A stretch of 64,000 nucleotides of DNA from Saprolegnia diclina VS20 (lineage: Eukaryota > Oomycota > Saprolegniomycetes > Saprolegniales > Saprolegniaceae), in the NCBI RefSeq assembly GCF_000281045.1, contig NW_008246096.1, forward strand, positions 464,497 to 528,496, given 5' to 3'. Every line of letters starts with the position of its first letter. Position 1 is the first letter of the stretch. This document shows, piece after piece, positions 21,093 to 34,800 of the stretch. The notes below the pieces were generated by a model. It saw only the letters and a list, made by a program, of their open reading frames with translations, was not told the DNA's origin and made no database searches. The position numbers and the translations under genes are program-made.

Positions 21093-22460
21093 ATGGCCAA
21101 GAAGAACGCGTCCAAGGAAGGGATCCGCCTCGCCGAGGAAGGCGACTGGGCGCAGCTGCTCACGTGCCTCCTGGCCAAGCCCGCGATCGCCCAGCAGCGC
21201 GACCACTATGGCATGCTGCCGCTGCACTGGGCGTGCACCGAGAACGATGTGCCCATCAACGTCCTCCTCGCGCTCATTGAAGCGTACCCGGACGCCGCCA
21301 TGGCCAAGAACGACGCGCAGATGCTGCCGCTGCACGTCGCAATTCGCTCGAACGTCGGCCCATCCGCGCTGTCGATTCTATGCGCTGCGTCGCCCGACTC
21401 GATCTGGACCAAGCTGCCCGATGGCCTTCGCCCGCTCGCGATGGCCACGATGAGCGGCCTCGACCAAGAGTCGCTTGGCGTCCTTCAAAAGGCCGAGGAG
21501 CAGTACCGCTGGACGCACCCCGACGTCGAAGACGATGACGACGACGCGGCGCAGTACGAAGAGACGAAGCGGGACCTCCTTCGCCAGTCGCAGCTCATGC
21601 GCGACAGCTTACGCGATAGCCAGCTCTTCAACTCGATCGTGCTGGACCACAAGCACAGCTGCGAGAGCAGTCCCATGGGCATCGAAGAAGTCGAGGAAGA
21701 ATCCTCGTCCAACGAACTCGCCGACGTGACCAAGCGCACGTCGTCGGCGTCGTCGGCGTCGTCCGCTCGCCACAGCAGCGGCGGCTGCCACGTGTGCCAC
21801 AAGTCCTTCTCGGTCTTCCGCAAAAAGTATGTGTGCTGCAGCTGCCACGTCTGCGTCTGCAAGCACCACATTGCGGGTCGCCGCTTCGGGTCCGAGTCGA
21901 GCAAGGCGGTCCTCTGCGCCGACTGCGTCGGGAAGGACCAGCCGCAGGCCGAGCCGACGCCCGAGCGCCGGCTCCAAACCCAGCGCAGTAGCACCTTTCT
22001 CTCGTCACCAGAAGCCGCTTCGACTCCGCCCAAGCCGCGCAACTACTCGTCCGAGGCGCCGACGCCGCCACCGTCCATGCGGCGTCGCAGCGCCAGCTCC
22101 CGTGGCGAGATGGAAGCGATGGACAAGGACATTCTGATGCGGCGCATCATTGGCGCACGCGGGAGTGGCAGCGACACGGCCAGCTGTACCGGCAGCGAGC
22201 AAGAACCGTCGGACGTCTCGGCGCTCTCGCTCCAAGTGCGGCTTTTGGAAGCCCGGAACGCGTCGCTCGAGCTGCGCGTGTTTGAACAAGAGAAGCAGCA
22301 CAACGAAGCCATGTTGCTTCTGACACAAACCATGACGCGCCTCGCGGAGCTCGAGATGAAGCTGAGCATGCAGCCGTCGTCCGGCAACAGCTTTAGCTCG
22401 GTCGAGAACGGGGTCCTGGACTTCCACAACCCATTCACGGAGCACTTTTCGAGCTCGTAG
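21093..22460 (+). CDS. Ankyrin-repeat protein with FYVE-like zinc finger
   Basis: Single exon, 455 residues. Residues about 10-110 hold two to three ankyrin repeats (HYGMLPLHWACTENDVPINV, then AQMLPLHVAIRSNVG). An acidic linker (VEDDDDDAAQYEE) and a Ser-rich stretch follow. Then comes a Cys cluster at about 228-280: CHVC, RKKYVCCSCHVCVCKHH and CADC, which is the eight-ligand spacing of a FYVE-type double zinc finger. The basic RRHHCR core is replaced by RKKYVC and there is no WxxD, so PI3P binding is uncertain. A C-terminal coiled coil (LQVRLLEARNASLELRVFEQ) may mediate dimerisation. The role is probably endosomal or membrane-associated, by inference. Confidence 0.88.
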   Translation: MAKKNASKEGIRLAEEGDWAQLLTCLLAKPAIAQQRDHYGMLPLHWACTENDVPINVLLALIEAYPDAAMAKNDAQMLPLHVAIRSNVGPSALSILCAASPDSIWTKLPDGLRPLAMATMSGLDQESLGVLQKAEEQYRWTHPDVEDDDDDAAQYEETKRDLLRQSQLMRDSLRDSQLFNSIVLDHKHSCESSPMGIEEVEEESSSNELADVTKRTSSASSASSARHSSGGCHVCHKSFSVFRKKYVCCSCHVCVCKHHIAGRRFGSESSKAVLCADCVGKDQPQAEPTPERRLQTQRSSTFLSSPEAASTPPKPRNYSSEAPTPPPSMRRRSASSRGEMEAMDKDILMRRIIGARGSGSDTASCTGSEQEPSDVSALSLQVRLLEARNASLELRVFEQEKQHNEAMLLLTQTMTRLAELEMKLSMQPSSGNSFSSVENGVLDFHNPFTEHFSSS

Positions 22461-22890
22461 GAGTAATTTATTAGCCGTCATCGTCATCGTCCTCGAGTAA
22501 TCTACCATGCCATTCTTCTGTCCACCGTGTTTGCCTTCGAGCTAAAGACAACATCTCCAACAAGGACACCAATCTCTAGCTCGTTCAGTCGTCATCCATA
22601 CGCGTCCCGTTGAATCAGAGGACAACTTGACCATATACCCTGATATACTACACTACCCTTTCATGTCCTCGGCGACGTCCGACATTGGATATATGCAAGT
22701 CGAGTTCAATCAAGATGCTGTTGTTGCCAGGCAAGGACTCTCGCAGGTCCGTGACGTGGTGTGCTCGCCAGCGAGAGCTTTGAGAGTGAGCTCCGACCAC
22801 CTGAGGTGCGCTCTGACCACCTAGAGTGAGCTCCAACCAATTGAAGTGAGCTCCAGCGCATGCAGTTTATATATACAAATGAGGTTACAA
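22461..22890. other. Convergent intergenic region with tandem repeat
   Basis: This is 430 nt between the ankyrin/FYVE-like stop and the dynein stop. It contains four 20-nt tandem units at 22783-22862, close to the dynein 3' end. Nothing else is recognised. Confidence 0.6.
22783..22862. repeat. Four 20-nt degenerate tandem repeats
   Basis: Units of exactly 20 nt start at 22783, 22803, 22823 and 22843. The consensus is AGAGTGAGCTCCGACCACCT with a few substitutions per copy. They lie 29 nt past the dynein stop codon (minus strand), so they are probably transcribed in its 3' UTR. Confidence 0.85.
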
Positions 22891-25800
22891 CTACTCGGTG
22901 TTGCAGAGGAGCGCGACACCGCGGAGGCCCCAATGACGTGGCGGCCGGTTCGAAGGGCACTTCATCGTGACCATAAAGATGATGTACCGGTCTGTTCGCA
23001 TCGGGTACTTGTAGCATGGGCACTCGAACGGTCCAATCGAGCCGTAGAGCTCCTTGCGCGACTTGTTTTCGAGCTCTTTCGACATGCTATTGACGTGCAG
23101 CACCGGCAGCGACGTAAAGAGCTTCTTGGGCTCCGACTCGACGAGCGTGCCGTCCTGCTTGCTCCACGTCGCGCCGTCGAGGAAGAGACCGTAGATAAGG
23201 ATACCCTCCGCGGGCGGCTGCCGCACCTGCTCGGCGCGCTCAAAGGTCGTGACTTCGGTGTGGTAGACGACGTCATCCAGCGCCCACTTATCGGTCTTGG
23301 AGTGCTTGCGCGTCACCTCTTGCTTCATCGCCGTGAGCATGCCTTGCGGGTTGAAGAAGCCCGTGAGCCAAAAGCAGTTGGGGCGGCGCGTGTTGAGCCA
23401 ATTCCGGCTCTGCTCGTCGCGCGAGAGGAGCGATGAAAACCAAAGCCCAAGGGTTGGCAGAATCCAAGAGAACTCGTCACCGACCGACGTGCGCAGCCAG
23501 GACGGCGGCACCTTGGCGTCAAAGATCGCGTTGAGCGTCCAGCTGAGCTCCTCGGTCATGACGACTTCACCGCGAATCGCCATTTGCAGCTGCGAGAGCA
23601 TCGTGCGCACCTTGGAGATGACGCGCTGGAGACGCTGAATCTCTTGGTACAAGAAGATGTTGAGCGGGATCGTGAGGCCGCCGAGGCGCTGGATCTTGGC
23701 CTTATAATCGTCTTCAATGTAGTCTTCGGGGAGACGGTCGGCGAGCTCCTTGGCTTTTTCACAAACCACGTCTTCGCGCGAGACGCCAGAGGACCCGCCA
23801 CCGCCTTTCGGCTGCGTCTCGCCAAGCGTACCCAAGAGCAGGTTGACTTCCTTCACGCGGTACGTCAAGTCGGCGTTCGGGTGGAGCCCAAAGATCTCGG
23901 GCGAGTCGACGTCCGGGAGGCTGTGGCAAAAGTTGCGGTAGTCGTCAATGTTCTCGGCGACCGGGATCCGGTAGTTGAAGTCGTTCGGAATCCGCAAGAT
24001 CGGCTCGCCCGGGTTGTAACTAAAGCTGGGCGAGCACGCTTCGGGCTGGATGCACCACTCGCAGTAGTAGTTGAACATGCGCCGGTCCAAGTTGTCGGTG
24101 ATCTTGCCGCCATACTGCACCTCGGAGACCATGTACTGCAGCGTCGGCCACGAGATCGGCCCGTTGTACAAATGCTTCTCCAAGAAGATCGTGCACGCCG
24201 AGAGGTCGCCGTTGTTGTATTCGTATGGGATGCACCACCCAAGCGGCCCAAACTTCTTGCGCTCAATCACGACCGAATGCAAAAAACACAAGTCAAAGAG
24301 CAGTTGGCGCCACTGGACCGTCTCGACGCGCTCGAGCTTTTCTTGGTCGACCATGACGGTAAACGACCGGAGAATGCCCGCGTGCAAGCCCTGCGGCGGC
24401 TCGTTGGTCACCTTGGTCGACATTTGCAGTAGTCCGAGCGGGAACTGCTCGCTCGGAAGCGCGGTCAAGAAGAGCCGAAAGTTGGCGTCCATCGTCTCGG
24501 AGAGCTTGAAGATGACGTCTTCCATTTGCTCCATGAGCTCGAGGCCGAGTTCGCAGTTTTGAAGCAGCACCCACGTGCCGTTGACGACGCCGGCGTTGAT
24601 CGCTTTCAAAGCGACGGGCTCCTGGCCTTCGCCCATGGACACGACCGCGGGCGACGGGAACTTGCGCTTGCGTGCGAGCTGCTCGATGCTCTCGGTGGGG
24701 TCGGCGCCGATCGAGAGGAGAAAGATGACTGGCGTGTCGGCCTTCATCTCGGCAAAGATGCTCTCGATCGTGTCGGTGACCGGCTCGACATAGCGCGGCC
24801 CCATCTGCGCCGTGTTGCGAATGAACTCCTTGGTGCAAAGGATCGTCCGGTCCATCCGCAGCGCGCGCACGAGGAGCAGCTTCAAGTACGGCCCCACCGA
24901 CTCGTTTTCAGCAATGCGATTTTCGTAATCCGGGATCATTGTGTTCTCTGGCTCGTTGTCCTCGTACCACCGACGCCACATGGCCTCGTTCGAGGTCATA
25001 TCGTGGGGCAGCGACGTGTAAAACTTGCACGACTGCGAGAGCTCAATGATGTTGAGCCACGCTTCGTTCGAGATCCACGAGAAGGGCTTGCGACGGACCG
25101 TGTTGATGTCGAGGGCCGCGCCACCGCGAATGAGCAGCGTCACCTCCTCGCGCGTCAAGAGCCCGTCGGTCACGAGAATCTTCATCGTCAAGAGCAGAAT
25201 GAACGTGAGCTTGTCGCATTCGTACAAGCCGCGGTTGATGTAGCGGTAGCTGATGTACGTCATGGTCTCGATGATGTTGGCAACGCGCTTGGAGGCGAGC
25301 GCGGCCTTGTCGGCCACGTCCATCGACTTCATGAAGAGCGCCAAGAACTGGTTGAGCGACGTCTGGTACATGCAGTTGACGAGCGACATTTCCACGACGG
25401 AAAAGTACAAGACCGAGCCGCGCGTCGCCACGGGCCGGAACTGCTCGCGCTTCTCGTTGATGCTTTTGCGCGTATCGGCGGCCGCAATGAGCTTGTCTTT
25501 GACTTCAGCGGCTTTTTCCTTGGTGTTGGCTAGGACTCCGATGAGCTCTTCGTCCTCGAGCAGGTTGCCCGTGTTGGACGTGAGACGCTCCAAGAGCGAC
25601 GCATCGAGGGCGAGGAGCGACTTGGTGTTGAGGTTGACGTCTTCGAGCACTTGGGCGAGCTGCTCCTCGAGGGCCTTTTGCTCCTTCCCAATGACACGCC
25701 CCAAAAGCTGCTCTTCGAGACCCTTGATCGTGACAGTAAAGTCGATCACGGTTGTCTTGGCTTGGAGCTCTGGTCCAAAATGCGGGTTGGGCAAGCGAGT

Positions 25801-28800
25801 GATAAAGTACATGGAGAACGCCGGGTTGAACTCCATGTTCTTGTCCGAGACGTTGATCGAGAGGCTTCGGCCCTTGACGATGATCTGGCGCTCCAAGACT
25901 GGGTCCAGCATTGGGTCAATGTCTTCTTCGACGCCCGTAATGACGAGCGCACGGCCTTCGCCCATGCAATACTCGAGCTGGTCCTTTAGCTTTGGATGGT
26001 TGAGCGCCGTCGAGCCGTAGCTGGGCATGCGCAGCGCCTCGCGGTTCTTGATCCACGACAGCGCTTGGCCTTGCGGATCCACGAGCAGCGGATAGCGCGA
26101 CGAGCGCGTGACCATGATACCGTTCTGGATCGAGAGCGAGTCGGTCGGGAGTCCCTGAATGTTCCAGTCGCCGATCGTGCCAATGTCGACAAGGAACGTG
26201 ATGATGTCGAGGTCCGACGTCACGGGCACGCTGCGGATCTCGCAGTCCGGAATGAACTTGTTCATGACCATGTAGTGCCGGAAGTCTTGGTTGAACGGAC
26301 CGCAGTAGGAGACGAAGGCACAGGCCACCGCGCAGTCGCCGACCATGCGCCGCTTGAGATCGGCAAAGTTGTTCGAGTCGTCGGTCCAGCGCACACGCTC
26401 GCCCGCAAGACCGTTGATCAAGTCGGACGCTTGCTGCATCTTGCGCGCGAGGGCGTTGGCGCCGTCCTCGATGCGCTTCTTCTCGGCCATTTGCGACTCG
26501 AACATCTGCTGGAGCTCCGTGAGCCGCTCCTTGCACTTGAGCAAGCGGAGCTCGGCAGCGGCGAGCGCCTTGTTGGCGGCCTCCATTTGGCCTTCCGCAA
26601 TCATGAGCGCTTCGAGCTTGGGCTTCACGACCTTGGACGCTTCGTGGTAAAACTTCATCGCGCGCACCCACGTACAGAGCCCTTCAGCTGCAAGCGACGC
26701 GTTCTTGGCGACCGCCGGTAAGAACCCCTCGAGCTCCATGTACGGACAGAGGAGCTCGATGGTCTCTTCGTTGATCATGTCCTTCCCGACAGCGCCAAAC
26801 GTTTGGACGTTTTTGAGAAAGTTGCTGTCGCCCATCACTTGCTGCGCAAAGGGCGAGAACGACGTCTCGATAAAGTCAATGTCTTGCTTGGCGACGTTGA
26901 GTTTGGCTTGTTTGACAGTGTTGAGTTGACTTTGAAAGAGAATGAGGACGCCGTCGAACACGAGACGGATGATATCGGCGGGCTTGGCGAGCTTCTTGAT
27001 TTCACCAATGTGCGCGGGCTTGATCGAGTCGATGGCCGTCTCGGCTTCCTCGACAAACGGCTTGGCTTTGGCCAAGTCGGTCTCGCAAGCCGCTTTTTCA
27101 GCGCCAATGCGCACGGCGTCTTCTTCGCACTTGGCTTTGATGGCTGCGACCTGCTCGCCTTCCTTGTACGCCTCGGCCGACGACACTTGGAGCGACTGGA
27201 GCATCGCGTTCGTCTCTTCTGTCGCTTTTTGGAGCTTGATTTGCTCGTCGGCGAGTACGATCGACATGGCTTTGACGTCTTCGGCGCCTTGAATGAGCTT
27301 CTTGAGCCCCAGGTTCACGCGCTGCTCTTTCACTTTGATCTCTTCAATCTTGATACTGTACATCTTCTTGTACGACTCGATGAAGCTCAAGTAGGACTTG
27401 GGTGTTTGGTACACGCGCCGGCGCATCTTTTGAAAGTACTCGTCACAGAGGTCGGTGACGATGCGGTGGACCATGCCCATGTGCGTCATCAAGGCGAGGC
27501 GCGTCACGTCGTCGCACTCCATTGGGTAGTCGAGGACAAAGCCTTTCGAGACAGCAATGAGTGCGTCTTCGGGCCACGTGAGGAACCAATCGATGGTCGG
27601 GCCCGAGATCAAGCCGGGGAACTTGCGCGCGCGATCGGCAAACTTGGCGTTGAGCGGCGACATGCACAGCACGACGTGGAGGTTGTCGCGGACGCCGTCG
27701 ATAAAGTACTGTTTGAGGTTCGCCTGCGTATCGGGGAGACCTGGTCGATCTTTGACGAACGCGTTCCGGAGGTCGGCGGTCATGGCCATCATCTCATCCT
27801 TTGCAAACAAACCGGCCACTTCGCCCGTCATGAGCACCGAGTTGAGAAGCTCGAGGAAGATTTCGTTCTTGATCTCCGAGTCGGTAAAGAGAAACGTCGT
27901 CGACTTCTTCAGGTGCCCCGCGCTCTTGTACAACACACGGAGGTCGTCCATGAACGAGTTGGTGTTGTACGTCTTGGTGAGTGTCACCTGGAACGCGGTC
28001 GACTGCGCCATGTAGGCTGCAAGCCGCGTCAACGACTGCTTCCCGGACCCGCCGACACCGACGAGGAGCGCAGAGCCGCGTGGCATTTCGAGAAGCCGAG
28101 ACAGACGCAGTAGATGCCCGAGCGCGTCATCAAAGAGCACGAGGCGCATGACGCGCTGCGGGTACTCGGTGTTGTACTTGGCCAAAAACTGGTTGACGCG
28201 GGCCCGAACCTCTTCGAGCGTCCCACCCGGTTCGTACCTACGTCCTCGTTGTAGCCATCAACAGATAGAGAGAGGAGTTATGTACACTTTGGGGACAAAG
28301 TCGTCAACAACACCTTCTTCGTTCTCGGCGGGATCCCGCAAAAAGTTGACCATGTAGAAGGGTTGGCGCACCTTGGCTTCCATCTCGTCACCGAAATGGC
28401 CTTTGAGGAGCTCACGCATGTACGCTTGGTACACATCCTTGTCCTTGTAGTTGGTCAGCTTGTCGGAGAAGACGCGCTCGCACTCATGCCGCCACACCAT
28501 CACGATGAGCTGCCCTTGATCGAGCTTGTCCATCTTGCCTTCTTCGACGCGGAAGCCGCCGCCCGACGCAAAAGTCTCGGCCGGCGTCAACAGCACGCCT
28601 TGGAAGACGCGGCTGAGTTCGCGCATGTTGAAGATGTAATGAAACTTGGCCGGCGTCGGGAGGAGCTTGGCTTTCATGTAGTTCCAGAGATCGATCGTGG
28701 CGCGCGTGAGCTTGCCAGCCATTTCGATCGCATCTTTCGAGTACGAGTCGGGCGTGAAGCGCCCGGCGAGCATTTGGCCGTAAATGTCATCGATGGACGT

Positions 28801-31800
28801 CAACGACGGCAGCACGAGGTTGAAGAGAAAGAACTGCCGCTTGAGACGGTTGGGAATGTCGTTGCGACCGCCCCCCGGGTGGCCCATCGCGCCGACGTAC
28901 TGCAGATCTTCACACACCTTGAAGTCGCCGCGCCGGTCTTTTGAGAGGAAGCAGAACCCGCTGCACTCGATGATGAGGCGGACGATCTCGAGCGTCGGCT
29001 GGTCACCCCACGCGTTCACGAGTGGCATGCTCAGATCGTCGAGGAAGATCGTCATCTTCTTGCCGTTGGGCGGGCCAAAGCTCTTGCCACCGCGTTTGTC
29101 GAGCTCCGATTCGACTGCGGTCTGAAACATAAAGGGCGTCGTCGCACTAGAAAAGTTGACGCGCTTCACGAGCATCGTGTCAGGGTTGAGCTCGTTGAAG
29201 TACATGAGCGCGCACGACGTCTTGGCGGTACCGAGGCCGCCGACCATGAGGACCGGCTTCTTTTGCTTGTGGAGGTTCTCAATCAAGTACAGAGTTCGGA
29301 CCGAGTCCATCGTCGGTACGAGCAAGTTGGAGAAATCGAGTTTGTCGCCTTTTGGGTAGTTCCATTTCGGTGGTCGCCAAACTTTCCACTCGAACGTCGC
29401 GGGATCGACAAAGTGCTCGTACACGAGGTTGCCATCGACGACCTTGGGCAGCAAATTCTGGTCGTCGAGGTTGCGCAGCCACTCGTCAAACTTGACGCGG
29501 TCTTCTGGCTCGAGCAGCTGCCCGACGCTCCACGCAATGCAGTACAAAAAGAGCTTCTCGAGCTGCTTCTGCAGTGTCCCCGGGTCTTCTGAGAGCGAGT
29601 TGCCGTGGTCGCCGAGGAGGAGACCCGTCATGAGGTTGTACAAGCGACTCGCTTGGCCGACGCGCGAGACGGGCATGACACCAGACGTGTTGCGCGCGAG
29701 ATAGTCGAACGCGATACCAGGGAGCAGCGGCGAGTTCTCGCCCATGTACTTGCTAAAGAGGTTGCGCAAAATCTCTTGGTGCGACGCCGGCCGCTTCCGA
29801 ATCCACGCTTCGACGACCGGCGCCCAGTCGAGGTCCGTGTCCGAGACAAAGACAATGCCGGCGCGGCTCACCGTGGCCGGCGATGCGTTCACAAGTGTCT
29901 CGACCTCAAACATGAGCTTGACGTTGTCCGTCATGGGCATGCGGTCGCCGTTGGCGAGCGTCAGAATCTTGTTGTCGTCAAGGACTGTGTTGAGATCTTC
30001 GATCCAAATCGCATCAACCGGCCCGTCGCAGATCATCCACATGATAAACTTGTTGCTCTTCTGGTTGTACTTGCTCCACATGGCCGCAAAGACGCCGGTG
30101 GTCCACTCGCCCGACATCGGGTCGACCTCGCCGTACATCTCGGCGGCGCGGATCGCTTTTGGGTTGAGCCGCGACTGCTTGTGGTTGATCGTGGTTGTGA
30201 ACGTGAGCGCTTGCTGGAGTACCTCAAAGATGCGCGACTTGCCACCGCCCGTGGGACCGACGAGCATGATGCCATGCCGCACGAGCTGCGTCTCGTAGAG
30301 CTGGATCACCTTGTTGAGCCAGCCCGGGTGGTTGACAAGCCCAATTTTGTCGATTTCCGTCAGCACCGCGGCTTCGAGCTCGGGGTAGACGCCTTTTGGT
30401 GGCGGCGGCACGGTCGGGAACAAGTCTTGCAGGAGCGAGAGGAAGAGCGGGACGTCTTGCGCGACGAGCTTGGAGAGGTTCATATCGCGCAGTGTCTGGA
30501 AGAGGAGCTTGGCCTCGAGGTCGTTGCGGTTGTCGCGCTTGATCTTGCCGGCGCTTCGGAGCACGGCGAGAATGTTGCGGAGACCCCAGTCGTAGTGCTT
30601 TTGCGCCGAGAGCTGCTCCTTGCACGTCGAGTACAAGATGAAGAATTTCTTGGCGAGCTCTTGGTACTCGAGATAGCCCACCGAACAGAGCTTGACCTTC
30701 ATGATGATCTCAAAGTCCGGGACCATCATGGCGACGCCGCGGAAGAGCGCCTTGAGGTTCTCTGGCAGTTCTTGCCGACCGGCGTACCCGGGGTTCATCG
30801 TGATGAAGAAGCCGCACACGGGCAAAAGCAAGATGTTTTGCGGGTCGCCAGGAAACTGGAAGAACTTGACGCCCGTCTTCTTGCCGTTCTGGATCGCGAG
30901 CACTTGCTGCGCCACGACCGACAAGACGGGCAGCTGAATGCGGTTGAACTCGTCAAAGCAACCCCAGAGACCGCCCTGGCACAGTCCCTTGAAGATCTTG
31001 GCGCAGTCCGTGTACTTTTGCTGATCGGTGCAGTTGGTCACAACGACATAGATCCCCAGCGTCCGCCCAAGATCTTTGACCGTCTCGGTCTTGCCCGTGC
31101 CGGCGGGGCCCGCGGGGGCGCCGCCAAAGTACATGCCGAGTGCTTGGGCGAGCGTAATGTAGCATCGATCCGTGAGCGGCGTCACGACCAGTCGCTCTTT
31201 CGAGCCGAGGTACTCGAATTGGTAGTTGAAGTCGACGTCCGTGATTGAGACGACGCACGCGCCATCGGCAGTAAACTCGTCGGCGTTGTTGGGCCGCCAA
31301 TAGAAGCGAGCTTGTTTCAGCCACTCGAAATCGTTCGGGTCGGAAATCTTCTTTTGCTTGTAGAGCAGCGCCAAGTCGCTCATGACGTCGCGCTGGTGGA
31401 CGTGGATCGTCACGAGCGTCTCGATCTTGACGCGGTTTTGCTTGGAGCCGAGATCCTGGAGGCACCACGATGAGAGCTCAATGAGCACTTGGAGCTGCTT
31501 CTGGCTCATGTCCTTCATCGCGTTCTTCTTGCTGCGGCACTGCTCGAGCGCAGTTTGCACGTCGTTCGTCCACATCATTTGGATACCGAGGAGCGCAAAC
31601 TGGGCCACGTAGCGATCGACAAAGTCCCGCATGCGCTTGATGTCGGCGCTCATTGCACCAACGTCACTGGCGCAATGGCGGCAAATGTCCTTCATCGTGA
31701 GCTGCATGGACCGCAGAAGCGACGCAAGCCAGTCTTCAATGTTGCCTTGCGCTTTCACAATCGACGAAAAGCGCACTTCGTCGACGCCCGAGACCATCGT

Positions 31801-34800
31801 ATGAATGAGCGTCTTGTCCTTCTTGTCGTGGATGACGCGCTCGATCGAGTCAAACACCTTTTCATAGTGCTCGTTCATGCTCAGCGGGTCGGAGCCTTGC
31901 GAGAGGATCATGAGAAGACCGGGATTCGATACAAAGTAGAAGCGCGGAAACTTGTTGCGCTTCTGCTCGAGGTAGCCTTCGAGCGACTTTTGGCACTTTT
32001 CGAGCTCGCTGTACATGTTGGGGAGGCACGACTTGAGGAGCTCGCTCGCACAGCACTGGACCGCGTTCTTGATCTCGACCGACTTCGTCATGATCTTGGC
32101 CCAGTCCTTGTCGATCTTTTGAAACTTCTTGGCTTCGACCGGCATTTGCTTGGCAATGTCGCCGCCCGTGAAGACCGACTCGAGCGAGCACCATAGCATT
32201 TGCACTTTGATCCAGCGTTCGAGCGTCTCGCTCGTGTCGCTGAGCTGCTCGAGCTTTTGCTGCGCCACCTCCTTGAACGGCAGCACGTGGCGCATGCTGA
32301 GCATCGTCTGGAGGTTCATTTGCGCTTCCTCAAGGGCCTCGACGACCGGCACGACGCCTTTGAGCACCGGTACGTTGCGGTTCTTCCAGTCGTTGAATTG
32401 AAACTCTTCGGCGTCCCAGTGCTCGTTGATTTCGGCGAGCGCGATCTCGATCTTGAGCTGCTTGTCGGCGCCGTCCGTGATCTCTTCGATCTCGGTCTTG
32501 TAGAGCACAATGTTGGCGTCCATGAGCGCTTGGAGCTTGAAGTCGGCCGCGTTCACATCAAAGGATGTGCTCGTCTTCTCCATGACGGCGTCCCAATGGC
32601 GCGGCTTGATGGACGGTTTGCTGAGCTCTTGGAGCAGCGGGAGGATGTCGGTAAAGTCATCAATCATCTTCTTCAAGACCGCGTACGCCTCCCACTCGCG
32701 GAGCTTGGCCGGCATCTTCTTGCAGCGGTTCGAGAAGCCGTCGACCTTCTCGGTCATCGACTGCATGTTTTGTGCGACTTGGACCCACGGAATGGTCTTC
32801 CACTCTTCGAGCGTGCTAAGGACGTCGACGTACAAGCCAAAGAGCTTGTCTTGGAGCTGGAGCTCCTTCTTGGTCATCTCGAGCTCCGGGTAGCTCGTTT
32901 TCGGTAAGCCAAAGAGCTCTTCGCCCGACGTGTAGAGATCTTGCTTGCGCTCGCGAATCTTGTACTCTTCTTTGTACCGGTTCAAGCGCTCGACGGCTTC
33001 GGACGCCGAGATGCCAATGACCATGGGTCCGTTGGCCAAAAAGTCTTCTCGAAAGTGCTTGACGTCGACAAGGAACTCCTTGATATCGCGGAGAAGCCCG
33101 CGCTTGAAGCCCGCCTGCGTCTTGGAGAGCTCGTCCGTGCGCGTCTCGGCGTGGTGGATGAGCTTGCGCCAGTTGCTCCGCAGCACGGACTTCTGGTCCA
33201 TCTCTTCCTTCTCCATAAAGCCGTCCGGAAGGTAGTACTCGAGCATCTCGTACATGTCCAAGACCGGGTTGATCTCCATGTTGATGCCGCTCTCGCGCGC
33301 GCGGACTTCTTTGAGGAGGTTCATGACGAACCGGAGCGAGTCGAGGTCCACGACCTTGCGGTTGAGCTTGCCCATCATGCTGCGGAAGTACTCGGTGAGC
33401 GACTCCATCTTTTTGCGCGCTTGATTGTGTAAATTGTCGCTGTACTTGAGCTTCCACTGCGCGTTCTCGTGCTTGAGCTGGAGCTTGATGTTGCGCGTAT
33501 TTAGCGAGAGCGCGCCAATGTTGTGCACCGCTATAAGCGTCAAATTCAAGTGTTGAGTTGACGTATTTGAGATATGCAAGTGTACCCGGGATCGCCGTAA
33601 TGTCTTCGTCAATAATGACAAACGATTTGAGTTTGCGCTCAAAGTCCTGGAGCTCGGGGCTCTTTTTGAGAAAGTCGTCGTACGACACGTCCTTGTTCTC
33701 CATCCAGAGCCACTCGTACTGCTTGAAGGACGCGAGGTACTCGGTGACGCTGTTGCGCAAGCCCTGGACGCTGCCCGTCAAGAGCAAGACGACGCGGACG
33801 ATCTCAATGTCTTTGGTGATGCGCTCGAAAAACGTCGTCTTCTCTTCCTTTGGCACATCGGCTTGGCCCCAGTCGTAGAGCTCTTTGGCGGCTGCGAGGA
33901 CGGTCTGGGCCGCGCGGTTGATCGCCAACTGGATGTCGTCGAGGCTCGGCGAGAGCTGGACGCGCGGGATACTCAGCTGCACGTCGACTTCAAAGAACGG
34001 CCGGTCTGTCGCGAGCGGCGTGGCGCCGGCGCGGGACGCCACGCGCTTCTTGACGCTGTTGAGCGAGTTCTTTGTGCAATGGAGCAGCGCTTGGTACATA
34101 AAGTGGTTGTAGTGCTTCTTGAGCTTCATCGCTTCTTCGGTCGAGACGCTCTCGATGTGCGAGTCGAGCGGGTACTGCGTAATGATCTTGAGCAAGTCCT
34201 CGACCGCGTTCTCAATCTCAATGTTCTTGCCTTGGAGAAGCGCGCCAGCGCGGCGAATGTTGGAGCCTTGCATCGACACAAACTCGTCGAGCGAGAACGA
34301 CTGGTCCGTCGGGAGGTCCACGAGCATCGTCTTGGACACGATGCGCAGATTCTTCTCGACGCGGTTCTCGATGATGTCGTTGATGTTGGTCACGAGCTCC
34401 TCGAGCCGCTGGAGCCCCGTGTGCACGTGGTTGCGGTACGCTTCAATGTTCATGCTCGTCCACGTGAGCGTGATCATGCCCGGCCGGAGCTTGAACTCCA
34501 TGTCGTTGAAGTGCGGCCGCAGCAGCATCGCGGTGACGGGAATGACCTTGGTCACGATCCGGTCGTACTCGGAGAGCGCGAATTGGAGTTCGTTGAAGTA
34601 GTTTTTGAACTTTTCTTCTTGGAGGAGCACGATTTTCGCCGACTCGGGGATCTCAATGCCCATGCGATCGAGGCACTTGGCTTCGCGGAGGAGCTGGAGG
34701 ATCTCTGGGTCAAAGTTGACGTACAAAATGTTGTCTTCGGGGTGGCGAATGATGAGCGTGGCTTGGAGCCCGGCTTTCGCCGTGTCGATGTACTGCACCC

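Noticed and set aside
29605-31248. Antisense open frame of 547 codons inside dynein
   Set aside because: Same reason: mirror of the conserved AAA region.
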